64,000 bases of DNA from Carnimonas bestiolae (GCF_051251125.1 NZ_JBPCZL010000001.1); one strand, 5' to 3'. Shown: positions 25,733-34,889, counted from the stretch's first letter. Notes: generated by a model not told the origin, from the sequence alone. A program made the numbers and translations.

Positions 25733-27442
25733 ATGGATGCTCCTTGGCTCGATCACTATCCCAACGGCGTTCCCGCTCAGATTGATATCGATCGCTACCA
25801 ATCGCTAGCCGATTTGCTCGATCAGTCCTGTCGACGCTTCCCTGAACGCACCGCCTACATTTGCATGGGGACCAGACTCAGCTATCGCCAGTTGGATGCG
25901 CTTTCTCGACAGTTTGCCGCGTGGTTGCAGCACAAAGGTTTTGAAAAAGGCGATCGGCTAGCCATCATGATGCCCAATTTCCTCGCCTATCCCGTTGTCT
26001 TGTTTGGGGCACTACGCGCGGGCTGTGTGGTCATCAACTGCAACCCGCTTTATAGCTTCGACGAGTTGAAGCACAAGCTGGTAGATGCCGAGGCGAAAGG
26101 CATTGTGGTCGCCGAAAATGTCGCCGCCACACTTGAGAAGTGCGGCCGGATCGATAGCCTTGAGCAGACCATTATCGCCCGCATTGGCGAGTTTATGGGG
26201 CCGCTGAAAGGACGAGCCATCGACTTTGCTGCTCGCTCGCTGAAGAAGATGATTCCTGCCTGGTCGCTGGAAGGACACCAGTGGTTGGCTGACGCTATCA
26301 AACAAGGGAAATCACTGACCTTCACGCCTCCCACCCTGACCCATCAGGATACCGCGTGCCTGCAATACACAGGCGGCACCACCGGGCTCGCCAAAGGGGC
26401 GATAATTTCTCACGGCAACCTACTGGCCAACCTAACGCAATTGCGCGTCTGGATTCATCACATCATCAGCGATGAATCTCCCGAAACGATCATCACCGCG
26501 CTGCCGCTCTATCACATTTTCGCGCTCACGGTGAACTGTTTGCTGTTCGTTTCGCTGGGGGCGTGCAGCCTGCTTATTCCTGACCCTCGCGACATGAAAG
26601 GCTTTATCAAGGTACTGAAAAAGCACCATTTTACCTGTTTCTCGGGGGTGAATACGCTTTACAACGGGCTACTGAACCGGCCCGAACTGAAAGAAGTCGA
26701 CTTCAGCCCACTCAAGATTGCCATCGCTGGCGGTATGGCGCTGCAGGGCAGCGTGGCGCAGCGCTGGGAAGAGGCTACCGGCACCTCTATTATCCAGGGA
26801 TATGGACTCACCGAGGCTTCTCCGGTGGTGTGCGTTACGCCGCTCACCACACCCGCCGCGCCCTTCAATGGCTCGATAGGATTCCCGCTACCTTCTACCC
26901 ATGTCAGCATTCGCGATGAACACGGGCAGCCGCTAGCGCTCAACGAAACCGGTGAGCTATGTGTCAAAGGCCCGCAGGTTGTTAGCGGCTACTGGAAACA
27001 TGCCGAAGAAAATGCCACTACCTTCTTCGATGATGGCTACTTGCGCACCGGTGATATTGCACGCATCGACGAGAAGGGCTTCGTGTTTTTGGTCGACCGC
27101 AAAAAAGACATGATTCTAGTGTCGGGTTTCAACGTCTATCCCAACGAAGTCGAGGAAGTAATCACCCGCCACCCAGGCGTTAGCGAGGCGGCCGCGATTG
27201 GCGTTCCTGACGATAATTCGGGCGAGCGAGTGAAGGTGTTTGTGATTCGGCGCGATCCTGATCTCGACGAACAAACGCTACGGGCGTGGTGCAAGGACCA
27301 TCTCTCCGGTTACAAAGTGCCGCGCTATATTGAATTTCGCGACGATTTACCGCGCAGCAACGTTGGCAAGATTTTACGCCGCGAACTGCGCGTTCCCACC
27401 GACGCTCATCAACCGGCGCATCCGGCCAACATCCCTGACTGA
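25733..27442 (+). CDS. fadD: Long-chain-fatty-acid--CoA ligase
   Basis: Activates fatty acids to acyl-CoA with ATP at the inner membrane face. Start ATG 25733 (MDAPWLDHYPNGVPAQID) has GGAGG 7 nt upstream. The 569-residue protein has the AMP-binding P-loop LQYTGGTTGLAKGA, the linker and adenine motifs QGYGLTEASPVV and YLRTGDIARIDEKGF, the hinge VDRKKDMILVSGFNVYPNEVEE (core of A8), and the catalytic Lys in PRSNVGKILRREL. It follows fadJ after 75 bp, so the psrA-fadI-fadJ-fadD set covers activation and the whole beta-oxidation spiral except the acyl-CoA dehydrogenase. Confidence 0.94.
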   Translation: MDAPWLDHYPNGVPAQIDIDRYQSLADLLDQSCRRFPERTAYICMGTRLSYRQLDALSRQFAAWLQHKGFEKGDRLAIMMPNFLAYPVVLFGALRAGCVVINCNPLYSFDELKHKLVDAEAKGIVVAENVAATLEKCGRIDSLEQTIIARIGEFMGPLKGRAIDFAARSLKKMIPAWSLEGHQWLADAIKQGKSLTFTPPTLTHQDTACLQYTGGTTGLAKGAIISHGNLLANLTQLRVWIHHIISDESPETIITALPLYHIFALTVNCLLFVSLGACSLLIPDPRDMKGFIKVLKKHHFTCFSGVNTLYNGLLNRPELKEVDFSPLKIAIAGGMALQGSVAQRWEEATGTSIIQGYGLTEASPVVCVTPLTTPAAPFNGSIGFPLPSTHVSIRDEHGQPLALNETGELCVKGPQVVSGYWKHAEENATTFFDDGYLRTGDIARIDEKGFVFLVDRKKDMILVSGFNVYPNEVEEVITRHPGVSEAAAIGVPDDNSGERVKVFVIRRDPDLDEQTLRAWCKDHLSGYKVPRYIEFRDDLPRSNVGKILRRELRVPTDAHQPAHPANIPD

Positions 27443-27805
27443 TCGCCACCGGCGGCGCTTGCGTCTAGCTGAAGAAACAGCGCTGCCGGCACTCCTCTAC
27501 GCCAGCTTCCGGTCGCTATACGGCAGCACCGCTCTACTCTAGGGCGTCGGCAAGGCTTTACTTGGCACGTGCTGGTGATCATTAGCACCGTGCGCACCAA
27601 AGAAACCTATCCAGACCAAAGACAAGAGCGCCTCGCAGCGCTAAACTGCCAGCTCTTGTGGCTGCTTTGTGCAGTTGCTCCCGAATTCACACGCCACTCG
27701 GCCATCTTGATTGCTGCGCCGGGTGGTCGTGGGCCACGCGTCGGCGGCACTTTCCCGACGAACGTCGCTGAGGCTGGCCCCACTGGCAATCCATAGGAAA
27801 ACGGC
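27443..27805. other. Intergenic region between fadD and ubiE
   Basis: No gene seen. A 10-bp stem with one G-U (27449-27489, CCGGCGGCGC/GCGCTGCCGG) begins 7 nt after the fadD stop but lacks a T-run, so it is at best a weak or Rho-assisted terminator. A second dyad ACAAGAGC/GCTCTTGT (27622-27659) lies in the presumed ubiE leader. Confidence 0.5.
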
Positions 27806-28552
27806 ATGGACAAACGAACCACTCATTTCGGCTTCCAGGATGTTCCGGTCGAAGAAAAGGCAGGCCGTGTTGCTGACGTCTTTCATTCGGTCGCCAAACG
27901 CTATGACGTAATGAACGACCTGATGTCGTTCGGCGTTCACCGCCTTTGGAAGCGCATCACGCTCGAGCGTTCTGGCGTGCGCAAGGGCAATGCCGTGCTC
28001 GATATCGCGGGTGGCACCGGCGATCTTACCCGCCAGTTCGCCAAGCGTGTGGGCCCGACCGGCCGCGTGGTGCTGGCCGATATCAATGCCTCGATGCTCA
28101 ATGTCGGCCGCGACAAGCTGATCGATGCAGGCGTTGGTCACGAAGTGGAATACGTTCAGGCGAACGCCGAAGAGCTTCCCTTCGACGACAACACCTTCGA
28201 CTGCATTACCATTGCGTTCGGTCTGCGTAATGTTACCGACAAGGACAAAGCGCTGCGCTCTATGGCCCGCGTGCTCAAGCCGGGCGGTCGACTGCTGGTC
28301 CTGGAGTTCTCCAAACCCACCAACGCGCTGTTTGAGAAGGTGTACGACCAGTATTCCTTCCACGTACTGCCACGCGTTGGCCAACTGGTCGCTAACGATG
28401 CTGACTCTTACCGCTATCTGGCCGAGTCGATTCGTATGCACCCCGACCAGGCGACCTTGAAGGCGATGATGGAAGACGCGGGGCTTGAGCGTGTTGAGTA
28501 CACCAACATGACCGGTGGTGTGGTAGCACTCCATCGCGGAATCAAGCTTTGA
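27806..28552 (+). CDS. ubiE: Bifunctional demethylmenaquinone/2-methoxy-6-polyprenyl-1,4-benzoquinol methyltransferase
   Basis: SAM-dependent C-methyltransferase of ubiquinone (and menaquinone) synthesis. The 248-residue product is of normal length. It shows VADVFHSVAKRYDVMNDLMSFG (ubiE signature 1), the SAM-binding VLDIAGGTGDLTRQF, ITIAFGLRNVTDKDKALRSM, VLKPGGRLLVLEFSKP, and YRYLAESIRMHPDQATL. First gene of the ubiE-ubiJ-ubiB run that continues into hisE and tatABC. Confidence 0.98.
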   Translation: MDKRTTHFGFQDVPVEEKAGRVADVFHSVAKRYDVMNDLMSFGVHRLWKRITLERSGVRKGNAVLDIAGGTGDLTRQFAKRVGPTGRVVLADINASMLNVGRDKLIDAGVGHEVEYVQANAEELPFDDNTFDCITIAFGLRNVTDKDKALRSMARVLKPGGRLLVLEFSKPTNALFEKVYDQYSFHVLPRVGQLVANDADSYRYLAESIRMHPDQATLKAMMEDAGLERVEYTNMTGGVVALHRGIKL

Positions 28553-28599
28553 GCCGGGAAGATACCGGCTTCTCCATGGAACATGTCGAAGAGTCACCG

Positions 28600-29247
28600 A
28601 TGACGCTGTTTGCCCCGCTGGCGTTGGCCTGCATCGAAACCACTCTGAATCGGGTTATCGCACGCGACCCGGCAGCGCCGGGCAGGCTCGCCCGCCTATC
28701 TGACAAACGCATTGTCGTAAGGCTTGAGCATCCTGATATCTGCTGCATGGCGCTGTTTCGAACCGACGGCATTAGCTTGTCGCGTTTGGACGATCCGAGT
28801 GAAGGCGATGCCGACGCAACGGTCGAACTGTCTGCCGAAACCCTTGCCGAGCTGCTAGCCGGAAAACCATCACGTCAGCTGATGTTTGACGGTAGCCTTG
28901 CCGTACGCGGCGACATCCATGTGCTTGAGCAAGTGCAAACACTGCTGATGGATCTGGATATCGACTGGGAAGGCGCGCTCGCCAGCAAGCTCGGTGAGAG
29001 CCCTGCCCACGCGCTGGCAACCGGCATTCGGCGTCTCACTAGCTTCGGCGTGCGTAGCGGCCAGCAACTGCGCGCCGACCTTTACGAGTATACGTTTGAG
29101 CAAGGCCGCTGGCTGGCCGGTCAGGATCAGCTGGAGCGAGCGCGGGATCAGCTTACCCAGCTTGAAGTCTCGACCGATCGGCTCGAAGCACGCTTTGAGC
29201 GCATCAAGCGTCACCTTGCCGAACGGCTGGGAGGGCACCAGGCGTGA
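28600..29247 (+). CDS. ubiJ: Ubiquinone biosynthesis accessory factor UbiJ (SCP2 domain)
   Basis: Lipid-binding scaffold of the aerobic Ubi complex. Start ATG 28600 (MTLFAPLALACIETTLNRV) matches the start of E. coli UbiJ and has GAAGAG upstream; a TTG at 28549 overlapping ubiE would add 17 residues. The 215-residue product has an N-terminal SCP2 sterol-carrier fold (about 20-115; DATVELSAETLAELL, FDGSLAVRGDIHVLEQVQTLL) and a C-terminal coiled-coil tail (QLERARDQLTQLE and on). Its TGA overlaps the GTG of ubiB. Confidence 0.9.
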   Translation: MTLFAPLALACIETTLNRVIARDPAAPGRLARLSDKRIVVRLEHPDICCMALFRTDGISLSRLDDPSEGDADATVELSAETLAELLAGKPSRQLMFDGSLAVRGDIHVLEQVQTLLMDLDIDWEGALASKLGESPAHALATGIRRLTSFGVRSGQQLRADLYEYTFEQGRWLAGQDQLERARDQLTQLEVSTDRLEARFERIKRHLAERLGGHQA

Positions 29248-30872
29248 TCAAGCTGTGGCGGTTGATACGTATTCTTTGGGTAATCGCGCGCTTCCGTCTT
29301 GATGCGCTGGTGCCGGTCAATCGCCTGCCAGCACTAGCACGACCACTGTTTCGCCTGATCCCCATTTGGGTGTTCCCACGCGGCGATAGACCGCGCGGCG
29401 AGCGACTCAGGCTGGCACTGGAAGCGCTAGGACCGATTTACGTCAAGTTTGGCCAAATGCTGTCAACGCGCCGAGATCTGCTGCCGCCGGATATCGCCAA
29501 GGAACTCAAGCAGCTGCAGGACCGCGTGCCGCCGTTTTCAGTCGATCAGGCGCGGACGATCATCGAAAGCGAACTGGGCGCCGACGTTACCAATCTGTTC
29601 GCTGAGTTCGATTCAACGCCACTGGGCTCGGCCTCTATTGCCCAGGTGCATGCCGCGCGCCTCCACGATGGCAGCGAGGTGGTGGTCAAGATCATTCGCC
29701 CCGGCATCGATAAGGTGCTGCGCAGCGACATGGCGCTGATGCGCGCCATTGCTCGCTGCTTGTCGCTAGTGCCCGATTTGCGCAGACTGCGCCCGCTGGA
29801 AGTGGTCGACGACTACCAGGCCACCCTCTTCGACGAGTTGGATCTCAACAAGGAAGCGGCCAACACCTCTCAGCTGAAGCGCAATTTCAACAACTCTCCG
29901 CTGCTTTATGTGCCGGCGATCCACTGGCCAATGACGCGCAAACGCGTGATGGTGCAGGAACGCATCTATGGCATTCCGGTCGCCGATGTCGATGCGCTGC
30001 GAGATGCCGGCGTCAACCTGCACAAGTTAGCCGAACGCGGCGTTGAAATCTTCTTTACCCAGGTGTTTCGCGACAACTTCTTCCATGCCGACATGCATCC
30101 CGGCAACATTTTCGTATCGACAGAAACGCCGGAAGACCCCCGCTATATCGCTATCGACTGCGGCATTGTGGGCAGTTTGACTCGCGAGGATCAGGACTAT
30201 CTCGCACGTAACATTCTCGCCTTCTTCCATCAGGACTACTACGAAGTAGCAAACCTGCATATCGAGTCGGGCTGGGTTGGCGAAGGCACGCGCGCCAACG
30301 AATTTGCGGCGGCAGTGCGCTCGGTATGTGAGCCGCTGCTTGAAAAACCGCTCAAGGATATTTCCTTCGGTCAGGCGCTGCTGGGGCTGTTCCAGACCGC
30401 GCAGCGTTTCCACATGGAAGTACAGCCACAGCTGGTGCTGCTGCAAAAAACACTGCTGAATATCGAAGGCCTGGGGCGTACGCTCTATCCCGATCTCGAT
30501 CTGTGGCACACCGCCAAGCCGTACCTCGAAAAGTGGATGAAGGATCGCGCCGGCCCCAAAGGCTTGTGGGAATCGATCAAGCGTCAAGCGCCCGATCTTG
30601 TGTATCGAATGCCGGAGCTGCCGGTACTGGCCCATCAGGTCATGCGCCAGAATGAAATCGAAGTACGCCAGCGGCACAATAACAGTCGCGCCATGCACAG
30701 CATTCGCACCGGGCTGAAGCAAACGCGACGCCGCTCCCGACTGCTGCGCTACGGCGGCGTATTGCTGGTGGCCGGGCTATTCTGGCAGCCGCTTGCCCAT
30801 TGGGCTGAGCAACAACCATGGCCGGCGCTGGCCGCCTGTGCACTGGGTGTTGTGCTGATTTTATGGCGCTAA
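29244..30872 (+). CDS. ubiB: ABC1/ADCK-family ubiquinone biosynthesis regulatory kinase UbiB
   Basis: Atypical kinase/ATPase required for ubiquinone synthesis, membrane anchored. Starts at GTG 29244 inside the ubiJ stop (GTGA). The 542-residue protein has the KxGQ-motif region YVKFGQMLSTRRDLLPP, an Ala-rich loop near GSASIAQVHAA, the ion-pair Lys in VVVKIIRPG, QERIYGIPV, catalytic NFFHADMHPGNIFV, IAIDCGIVGSL, and two C-terminal membrane helices (about 500-540). All hallmark residues of the family are present. Confidence 0.97.
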   Translation: MIKLWRLIRILWVIARFRLDALVPVNRLPALARPLFRLIPIWVFPRGDRPRGERLRLALEALGPIYVKFGQMLSTRRDLLPPDIAKELKQLQDRVPPFSVDQARTIIESELGADVTNLFAEFDSTPLGSASIAQVHAARLHDGSEVVVKIIRPGIDKVLRSDMALMRAIARCLSLVPDLRRLRPLEVVDDYQATLFDELDLNKEAANTSQLKRNFNNSPLLYVPAIHWPMTRKRVMVQERIYGIPVADVDALRDAGVNLHKLAERGVEIFFTQVFRDNFFHADMHPGNIFVSTETPEDPRYIAIDCGIVGSLTREDQDYLARNILAFFHQDYYEVANLHIESGWVGEGTRANEFAAAVRSVCEPLLEKPLKDISFGQALLGLFQTAQRFHMEVQPQLVLLQKTLLNIEGLGRTLYPDLDLWHTAKPYLEKWMKDRAGPKGLWESIKRQAPDLVYRMPELPVLAHQVMRQNEIEVRQRHNNSRAMHSIRTGLKQTRRRSRLLRYGGVLLVAGLFWQPLAHWAEQQPWPALAACALGVVLILWR

Positions 30873-30971
30873 GTGCGTCAACCATGGCAGCTGCGTTAGA
30901 CTGGATACACGGCGAGAATGATGCTGCCAATAAGCCACCTTCCCGCGTCCAAACGACCCGTTAAGAATCTT

Positions 30972-31319
30972 ATGAACGATACGCTAGAACGTCTTGTCAA
31001 TACCCTTCATACGCGCCGCCACGCTGATCCTGACACGTCTTACGTGGCGAAGCTTCATCACCGGGGATTGAACAAGATTCTTGAAAAGATAGGTGAAGAA
31101 TCCACCGAGATGATCCTTGCTGCCAAGGATGTCGAGCAGGCATCCGGCGATGAAGAAAAGCGTCTGGAGCTGGTCAAGGAAACCGCCGACCTGCTGTTTC
31201 ACTCGCTGGTGGCACTATCGCATCTCGACGTGCCCTTTGATGACGTCCTCGCCGAGCTTGAGCGCCGCGAGGGCACTTCCGGGCTGGTTGAAAAGGCGTC
31301 ACGCGCTGAAAAGCCCTGA
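30972..31319 (+). CDS. hisE: Phosphoribosyl-ATP pyrophosphatase
   Basis: Second step of histidine biosynthesis, removing pyrophosphate from PR-ATP. The 115-residue all-helical protein is stand-alone (no fused HisI domain). It has YVAKLHHRGLNKILEKIGEESTEMILAAKD and ELVKETADLLFHSLVAL, with the acidic EExxE and ExxD metal-binding pairs of the MazG-like fold. ATG 30972 is weakly preceded by TAAGAA. In Pseudomonas hisI lies directly before hisE; here only 99 bp separate ubiB and hisE, so hisI is not at this locus. Confidence 0.95.
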   Translation: MNDTLERLVNTLHTRRHADPDTSYVAKLHHRGLNKILEKIGEESTEMILAAKDVEQASGDEEKRLELVKETADLLFHSLVALSHLDVPFDDVLAELERREGTSGLVEKASRAEKP

Positions 31320-31364
31320 CATCCCCACTATTCTAATGTGCTGCCAAGGCAGCAGGAGACCCTC

Positions 31365-31613
31365 ATGATCGCAGGCATCAGTATCTGGAAGCTTCTTGTC
31401 ATTCTCGGCATCATTGTGCTGATTTTCGGCACCAAAAAACTTCGCAACATCGGTGGCGATCTCGGCGGAGCGGTCAAGGGCTTCAAGAGCGCAATGGATG
31501 ACGAAGGCAAAGAGAAAGACGCGCCTCAGTCACGTGTTGAGCACGATGCCAAACCGGCCGCCCACCATGAAGATCATCCTGAACACAGCGAGCAGCACGA
31601 CTCGCGGAAGTAA
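31365..31613 (+). CDS. tatA: Sec-independent protein translocase subunit TatA
   Basis: Pore-forming subunit of the twin-arginine export system. Start ATG 31365 has AGGAGA upstream. The 82-residue protein has the short N-terminal membrane helix (ISIWKLLVILGIIVLIFG), the TKKLRNIGGDLGGAVKGFKSAM amphipathic helix with the FG hinge, and an acidic His-rich tail (AAHHEDHPEHSEQHD). It is followed 6 bp later by tatB. Confidence 0.97.
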   Translation: MIAGISIWKLLVILGIIVLIFGTKKLRNIGGDLGGAVKGFKSAMDDEGKEKDAPQSRVEHDAKPAAHHEDHPEHSEQHDSRK

Positions 31614-31619
31614 CACGCT

Positions 31620-32156
31620 ATGTTCAATTTCAGCTTTGGCGAGCTCCTGCTGATTGGCACCATCGCGCTGGTAGTGCTCGGGCCAGACAAGCTGCCTGCG
31701 GCCGCACGGACGGCGGGCAGTTGGATCGGCAAGATCAAGCGCACCGTGAGCGATCTGCAAAACGAAGTGACTTCCCAGTTCGAGGCGGAAGAGCTACGCC
31801 GTGAGCTGCGCGAAACCCAAAGCAAGGTCGATCGCGGGCTGTCCAGACTGCGCCAAAGCATTCAAAGCACCGACCAGGAAGTGCGTGAGGCGCTTGATAC
31901 CAGCGGCGCTGCTGCTCAGTCGTCTCGCACCGCGAGCGAATCCACCGTAGCCGCCGAAACATCCGACCCTCGGGTCCCGCCTGCTCCGGCTGAGGTGCGA
32001 GAAGCCCCGGCCCCGCCCTCCTCCGGTAAGCGCCCGCTTATCGCCGTTGGCGCTCTCAATGATCCGCTCGAATCGCTGCAGCCCAGCACCGCTCAGCAGC
32101 GCACTTCATCGCAGTACCAATCGCCGAACGCCCCATCATCGGCGCAGGAACAATAA
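31620..32156 (+). CDS. tatB: Sec-independent protein translocase subunit TatB
   Basis: Receptor-complex partner of TatC that recognises twin-arginine signal peptides. The 178-residue product has the N-terminal helix with the conserved Glu (MFNFSFGELLLIGTIALVVLGP), DKLPAAARTAGSWIGKIKR, then a long charged coiled coil and a Pro/Ser-rich tail. Two bases separate it from the tatC GTG. Confidence 0.96.
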   Translation: MFNFSFGELLLIGTIALVVLGPDKLPAAARTAGSWIGKIKRTVSDLQNEVTSQFEAEELRRELRETQSKVDRGLSRLRQSIQSTDQEVREALDTSGAAAQSSRTASESTVAAETSDPRVPPAPAEVREAPAPPSSGKRPLIAVGALNDPLESLQPSTAQQRTSSQYQSPNAPSSAQEQ

Positions 32157-32158
32157 AC

Positions 32159-32983
32159 GTGTCCGAACACCATCAACAGGAAGAGCAGCCGCAGGCTCCG
32201 CTCATCGAACACTTGGTCGAGCTTCGCTCGCGACTGATCAAAGCGCTGATTGCCATTTTGGTGGTTTTCCTGTGTTTGTATCCCTTCTCCAATCGCCTGT
32301 ATGTGTTTGTCGCTGAGCCGCTCATGTCGATGCTGCCTGCGCACTCGCAGATGATTGCCACCGAAGTGACCTCGCCGTTTCTGGCGCCGCTCAAGCTCAC
32401 CCTGATACTGGCGCTGTTCGTGGCTATTCCCTACGTGCTCTATCAGGCCTGGGCCTTTGTTGCCCCCGGCTTGTATAGCTCAGAGAAACGCCTGGCGCTG
32501 CCGGTGTTGGCCTCCAGCGTGGTGCTGTTTTACGCGGGCGCCGCCTTTGCCTATTTCGTCGTGTTCCCGTTGATCTTCAAATTCTTCACGCACACCGCTC
32601 CTGCGGGCGTGCAGGTCATGACGGATATCAGCGCCTACCTATCGTTTGTGCTGAAGCTCTTCATCGCATTCGGAGTGGCCTTTGAAATACCCATCGCAAC
32701 GTTTTTGCTGATACTCACCGGCACGGTATCGGTACAGACCCTGGCGTCGAAACGCGGCTATGTGATTGTTGGCTGCTTTGTGGTGGGCATGCTGCTAACC
32801 CCCCCCGACGTTATGTCGCAAACGCTGCTGGCAGTACCCATGTGGGCGCTTTTCGAGGTGGGCTTGCTGGCCGGTCGCTTGGTCAAACGCCAACGCGGCG
32901 GACGTGGTAGTACGGGGGACACAGCATCAGAAGCAGAATCAGAGGCCGGTACAGACACTACCGACGTCGACAGCGCAAAATAG
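32159..32983 (+). CDS. tatC: Sec-independent protein translocase subunit TatC
   Basis: Polytopic core of the Tat translocase. The start is GTG at 32159 with AGGAA about 10 nt upstream; the first residues MSEHHQQEEQPQAPLIEHLVELRSR fit the family (the HLxELRxR signal-binding motif). The 274-residue protein has six predicted membrane helices, including the conserved FVAPGLYSSEKR loop and FEIPIATFLLI, plus a variable acidic Thr/Glu tail. Confidence 0.97.
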   Translation: MSEHHQQEEQPQAPLIEHLVELRSRLIKALIAILVVFLCLYPFSNRLYVFVAEPLMSMLPAHSQMIATEVTSPFLAPLKLTLILALFVAIPYVLYQAWAFVAPGLYSSEKRLALPVLASSVVLFYAGAAFAYFVVFPLIFKFFTHTAPAGVQVMTDISAYLSFVLKLFIAFGVAFEIPIATFLLILTGTVSVQTLASKRGYVIVGCFVVGMLLTPPDVMSQTLLAVPMWALFEVGLLAGRLVKRQRGGRGSTGDTASEAESEAGTDTTDVDSAK

Positions 32984-33052
32984 CACGATGGCCAATAAGC
33001 GCTAACGCCCTTATCAGCGGATAACCACCACCATTATTGGCTTCCCCGCCAC

Positions 33053-33083
33053 AAAAAGCGGCCTCATCATGAGGCCGCTTTTT
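33053..33083. terminator. Bidirectional terminator between tatC and the convergent monooxygenase
   Basis: Perfect 14-bp stem AAAAAGCGGCCTCA/TGAGGCCGCTTTTT with a TCA loop. It ends in T5 on both strands, so it can serve tatC (plus) and the monooxygenase gene (minus, stop at 33127). Confidence 0.93.
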
Positions 33084-33126
33084 GTTACGCGATCACTTTC
33101 GCACCTGGGCGCCACTAGGTCTATCG

Positions 33127-34368
33127 CTAGCTTGCCAGCCCGCGGCTAATTAGGGCGCGTGGCAACGACTTCAGCACGCCCAACCAAGGTACCTCGCGCG
33201 GATTATCCTGCTCACAGTTCATCCCCACCAGTTGCTCGAAAGGCCCTGACAGCTGCATCAGCGCTCGCCGCGCCTGTAGCGAGATAGGATCAGCGCGCTT
33301 GAACAGTCGGCATATCTCGTTGGTGGCCAGATAGAGCGGCTTGGCCGTCGCGTGAGCTCGGCGCGCGTGGCGCTTGAGCACCTGAGGTTCATCAAAGGCC
33401 TCGCCCTTGCTGCGCGCAGCCAGCACTTCAGCGATGAAGGAGCGTGCACCGATCAGTCCAAGGTTCAACCCATGCGCAGTAATCGGCAGCATCCCGACGG
33501 CAGCATCCCCCAGCAGTACAGCACGCTCGGCCACGAAGCGATCAGCATAGTGACTGCCCAGCGGCACGCTAAAGCGACGCGAGGCTAACGATACCTGTCC
33601 AAGCGAATCACCGAGACGCCGGTTCAGCCACTGCTCGAACCCAGCATCGTCGAGGTGTGCAACCTGAGCCGCATCGTTTGCCGAGACCATCAGCGCCAGC
33701 GAGCTGACATGCTCGGACAGTGGCAGAATCGCCATGCAGCCATCCGCGACGAAGCGCTGCGATGTCCAACCATCTCCCGCCACTTCGTGCTCAACACGGC
33801 AGCACAGCATATGAGTGCCATACTCCTGCGTTGCAGCACCGATACCCAGCATGCCGCGCAGCGGTGAACGGCGACCATCAACAGCGGCCAGCAGGCGAGT
33901 GCCAAGCTCTTGACCGTCATCAAGCGTTAGCACCACCGCGTCGCTGCGGTGATCGAGCATCGCCACCTTGTTATTCAGCAAGAATCGACAATTGGGCTGC
34001 TTCTCAAGCTCGCCGAACGCCAGTTGGCGCAACCGATATTCGGGTACGAAGGCTCCGATATCCTGCTCACCCGCCGCCGGACCAAATGCCAGCTTCTTGC
34101 CGATCACGTCGTCGATAACATGGGCGCCGCGAATGGATGAGCGCTGATCGTCCTCCAACTCGCGGGTAATGCCCAGTGAGTCGAGCCAGCGCAAGCTGGC
34201 ATTGGAGATCGCCACATCGCGCCCGTCGAAGTCGCCGCCGCGCAGCTGCTGCGCAGATTGAGGATCGACAACGGCAACCGTTAACCCGGCCTGAGCGGCA
34301 GCCAGTGCGGTAGCAAGCCCCACGCTACCAAGCCCTACCACCGTTAAATCAACGCGATCTGTATTCAT
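33127..34368 (-). CDS. FAD-dependent monooxygenase of the UbiH/UbiF/UbiM family
   Basis: Flavoprotein hydroxylase, most likely acting on a ubiquinone intermediate or another aromatic ring. Start ATG 34368 has GGGAGGG upstream; a TTG at 34386 is less likely. The 413-residue protein has the FAD dinucleotide fold (VVGLGSVGLATALAAAQAGL), GRDVAISNASLRWLDSLGI, and the second FAD motif LLGDAAVGMLPITAHGLNLGLIGA. That last motif has ITAHGLNLGL rather than the LAGQGLNLGL of UbiH/UbiF, nearer to UbiM-like or unassigned members. It is not beside the ubi genes, so the substrate is uncertain. Confidence 0.75.
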   Translation of the reverse strand: MNTDRVDLTVVGLGSVGLATALAAAQAGLTVAVVDPQSAQQLRGGDFDGRDVAISNASLRWLDSLGITRELEDDQRSSIRGAHVIDDVIGKKLAFGPAAGEQDIGAFVPEYRLRQLAFGELEKQPNCRFLLNNKVAMLDHRSDAVVLTLDDGQELGTRLLAAVDGRRSPLRGMLGIGAATQEYGTHMLCCRVEHEVAGDGWTSQRFVADGCMAILPLSEHVSSLALMVSANDAAQVAHLDDAGFEQWLNRRLGDSLGQVSLASRRFSVPLGSHYADRFVAERAVLLGDAAVGMLPITAHGLNLGLIGARSFIAEVLAARSKGEAFDEPQVLKRHARRAHATAKPLYLATNEICRLFKRADPISLQARRALMQLSGPFEQLVGMNCEQDNPREVPWLGVLKSLPRALISRGLAS

Positions 34369-34448
34369 GGCGTGCTGCCCTCCCAAGGGGCGCTAGTAAA
34401 GAGAAGTGCAGGAGCGCTACCAACGCTGCGCCAGGCCGCTTGCCTGAC

Positions 34449-34889
34449 TTACCAACTGCCGGTGTTTTCCATGGATGCCCACGGCTCTTGCGGTGGCTGC
34501 GCGTCACCCGCTTGCAGCAGCTCAAAGGAGATACCATCAGGGGACTTTACGAATGCCATATGACCATCGCGCGGCGGGCGATTGATGGTAACACCATTAT
34601 CCATAAGCTTCTGACACAGTGCATAAATATCATCAACGCGATAAGCCAGATGACCGAAATTGCGGCCGCCGTCGTACTCCTCGGGGTCCCAGTTCCAGGT
34701 TAGCTCGAGCTCAGGTGCCTGCACCTGCTGAGAGCTTTCGGTATCTTCAGGAGCCGCAAGAAAAATCAGCGTAAAGCGCCCTTTCTCGTTGTCCTTGCGT
34801 CGCACCTCTTTCAAGCCCAGCAGATCGCAGTAGAAATGCAGTGACTCGTCGATGTCCTTGATACGCACCATGGTATGTAGATAACGCAT
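34449..34889 (-). CDS. gloA: Lactoylglutathione lyase (glyoxalase I)
   Basis: Detoxifies methylglyoxal as its glutathione hemithioacetal. Start ATG 34889 (MRYLHTMVRIKDIDESLHFY) follows an AAGGAA site. The 146-residue protein is a single-domain VOC fold: HTMVRIKD carries the first metal ligand His, ELELTWNWD a Glu, NFGHLAYRVDD a His, and SPDGISFELLQ the final Glu. Length and motif set fit the Ni-type bacterial enzyme. It lies 80 bp upstream of the monooxygenase gene on the same strand and is divergent from tag. Confidence 0.96.
   Translation of the reverse strand: MRYLHTMVRIKDIDESLHFYCDLLGLKEVRRKDNEKGRFTLIFLAAPEDTESSQQVQAPELELTWNWDPEEYDGGRNFGHLAYRVDDIYALCQKLMDNGVTINRPPRDGHMAFVKSPDGISFELLQAGDAQPPQEPWASMENTGSW

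Noticed and set aside
27449..27489. GC-rich stem after fadD as a standard terminator
   Set aside because: Stem is good but there is no T-run on the plus strand, so I list it only as part of the intergenic note.
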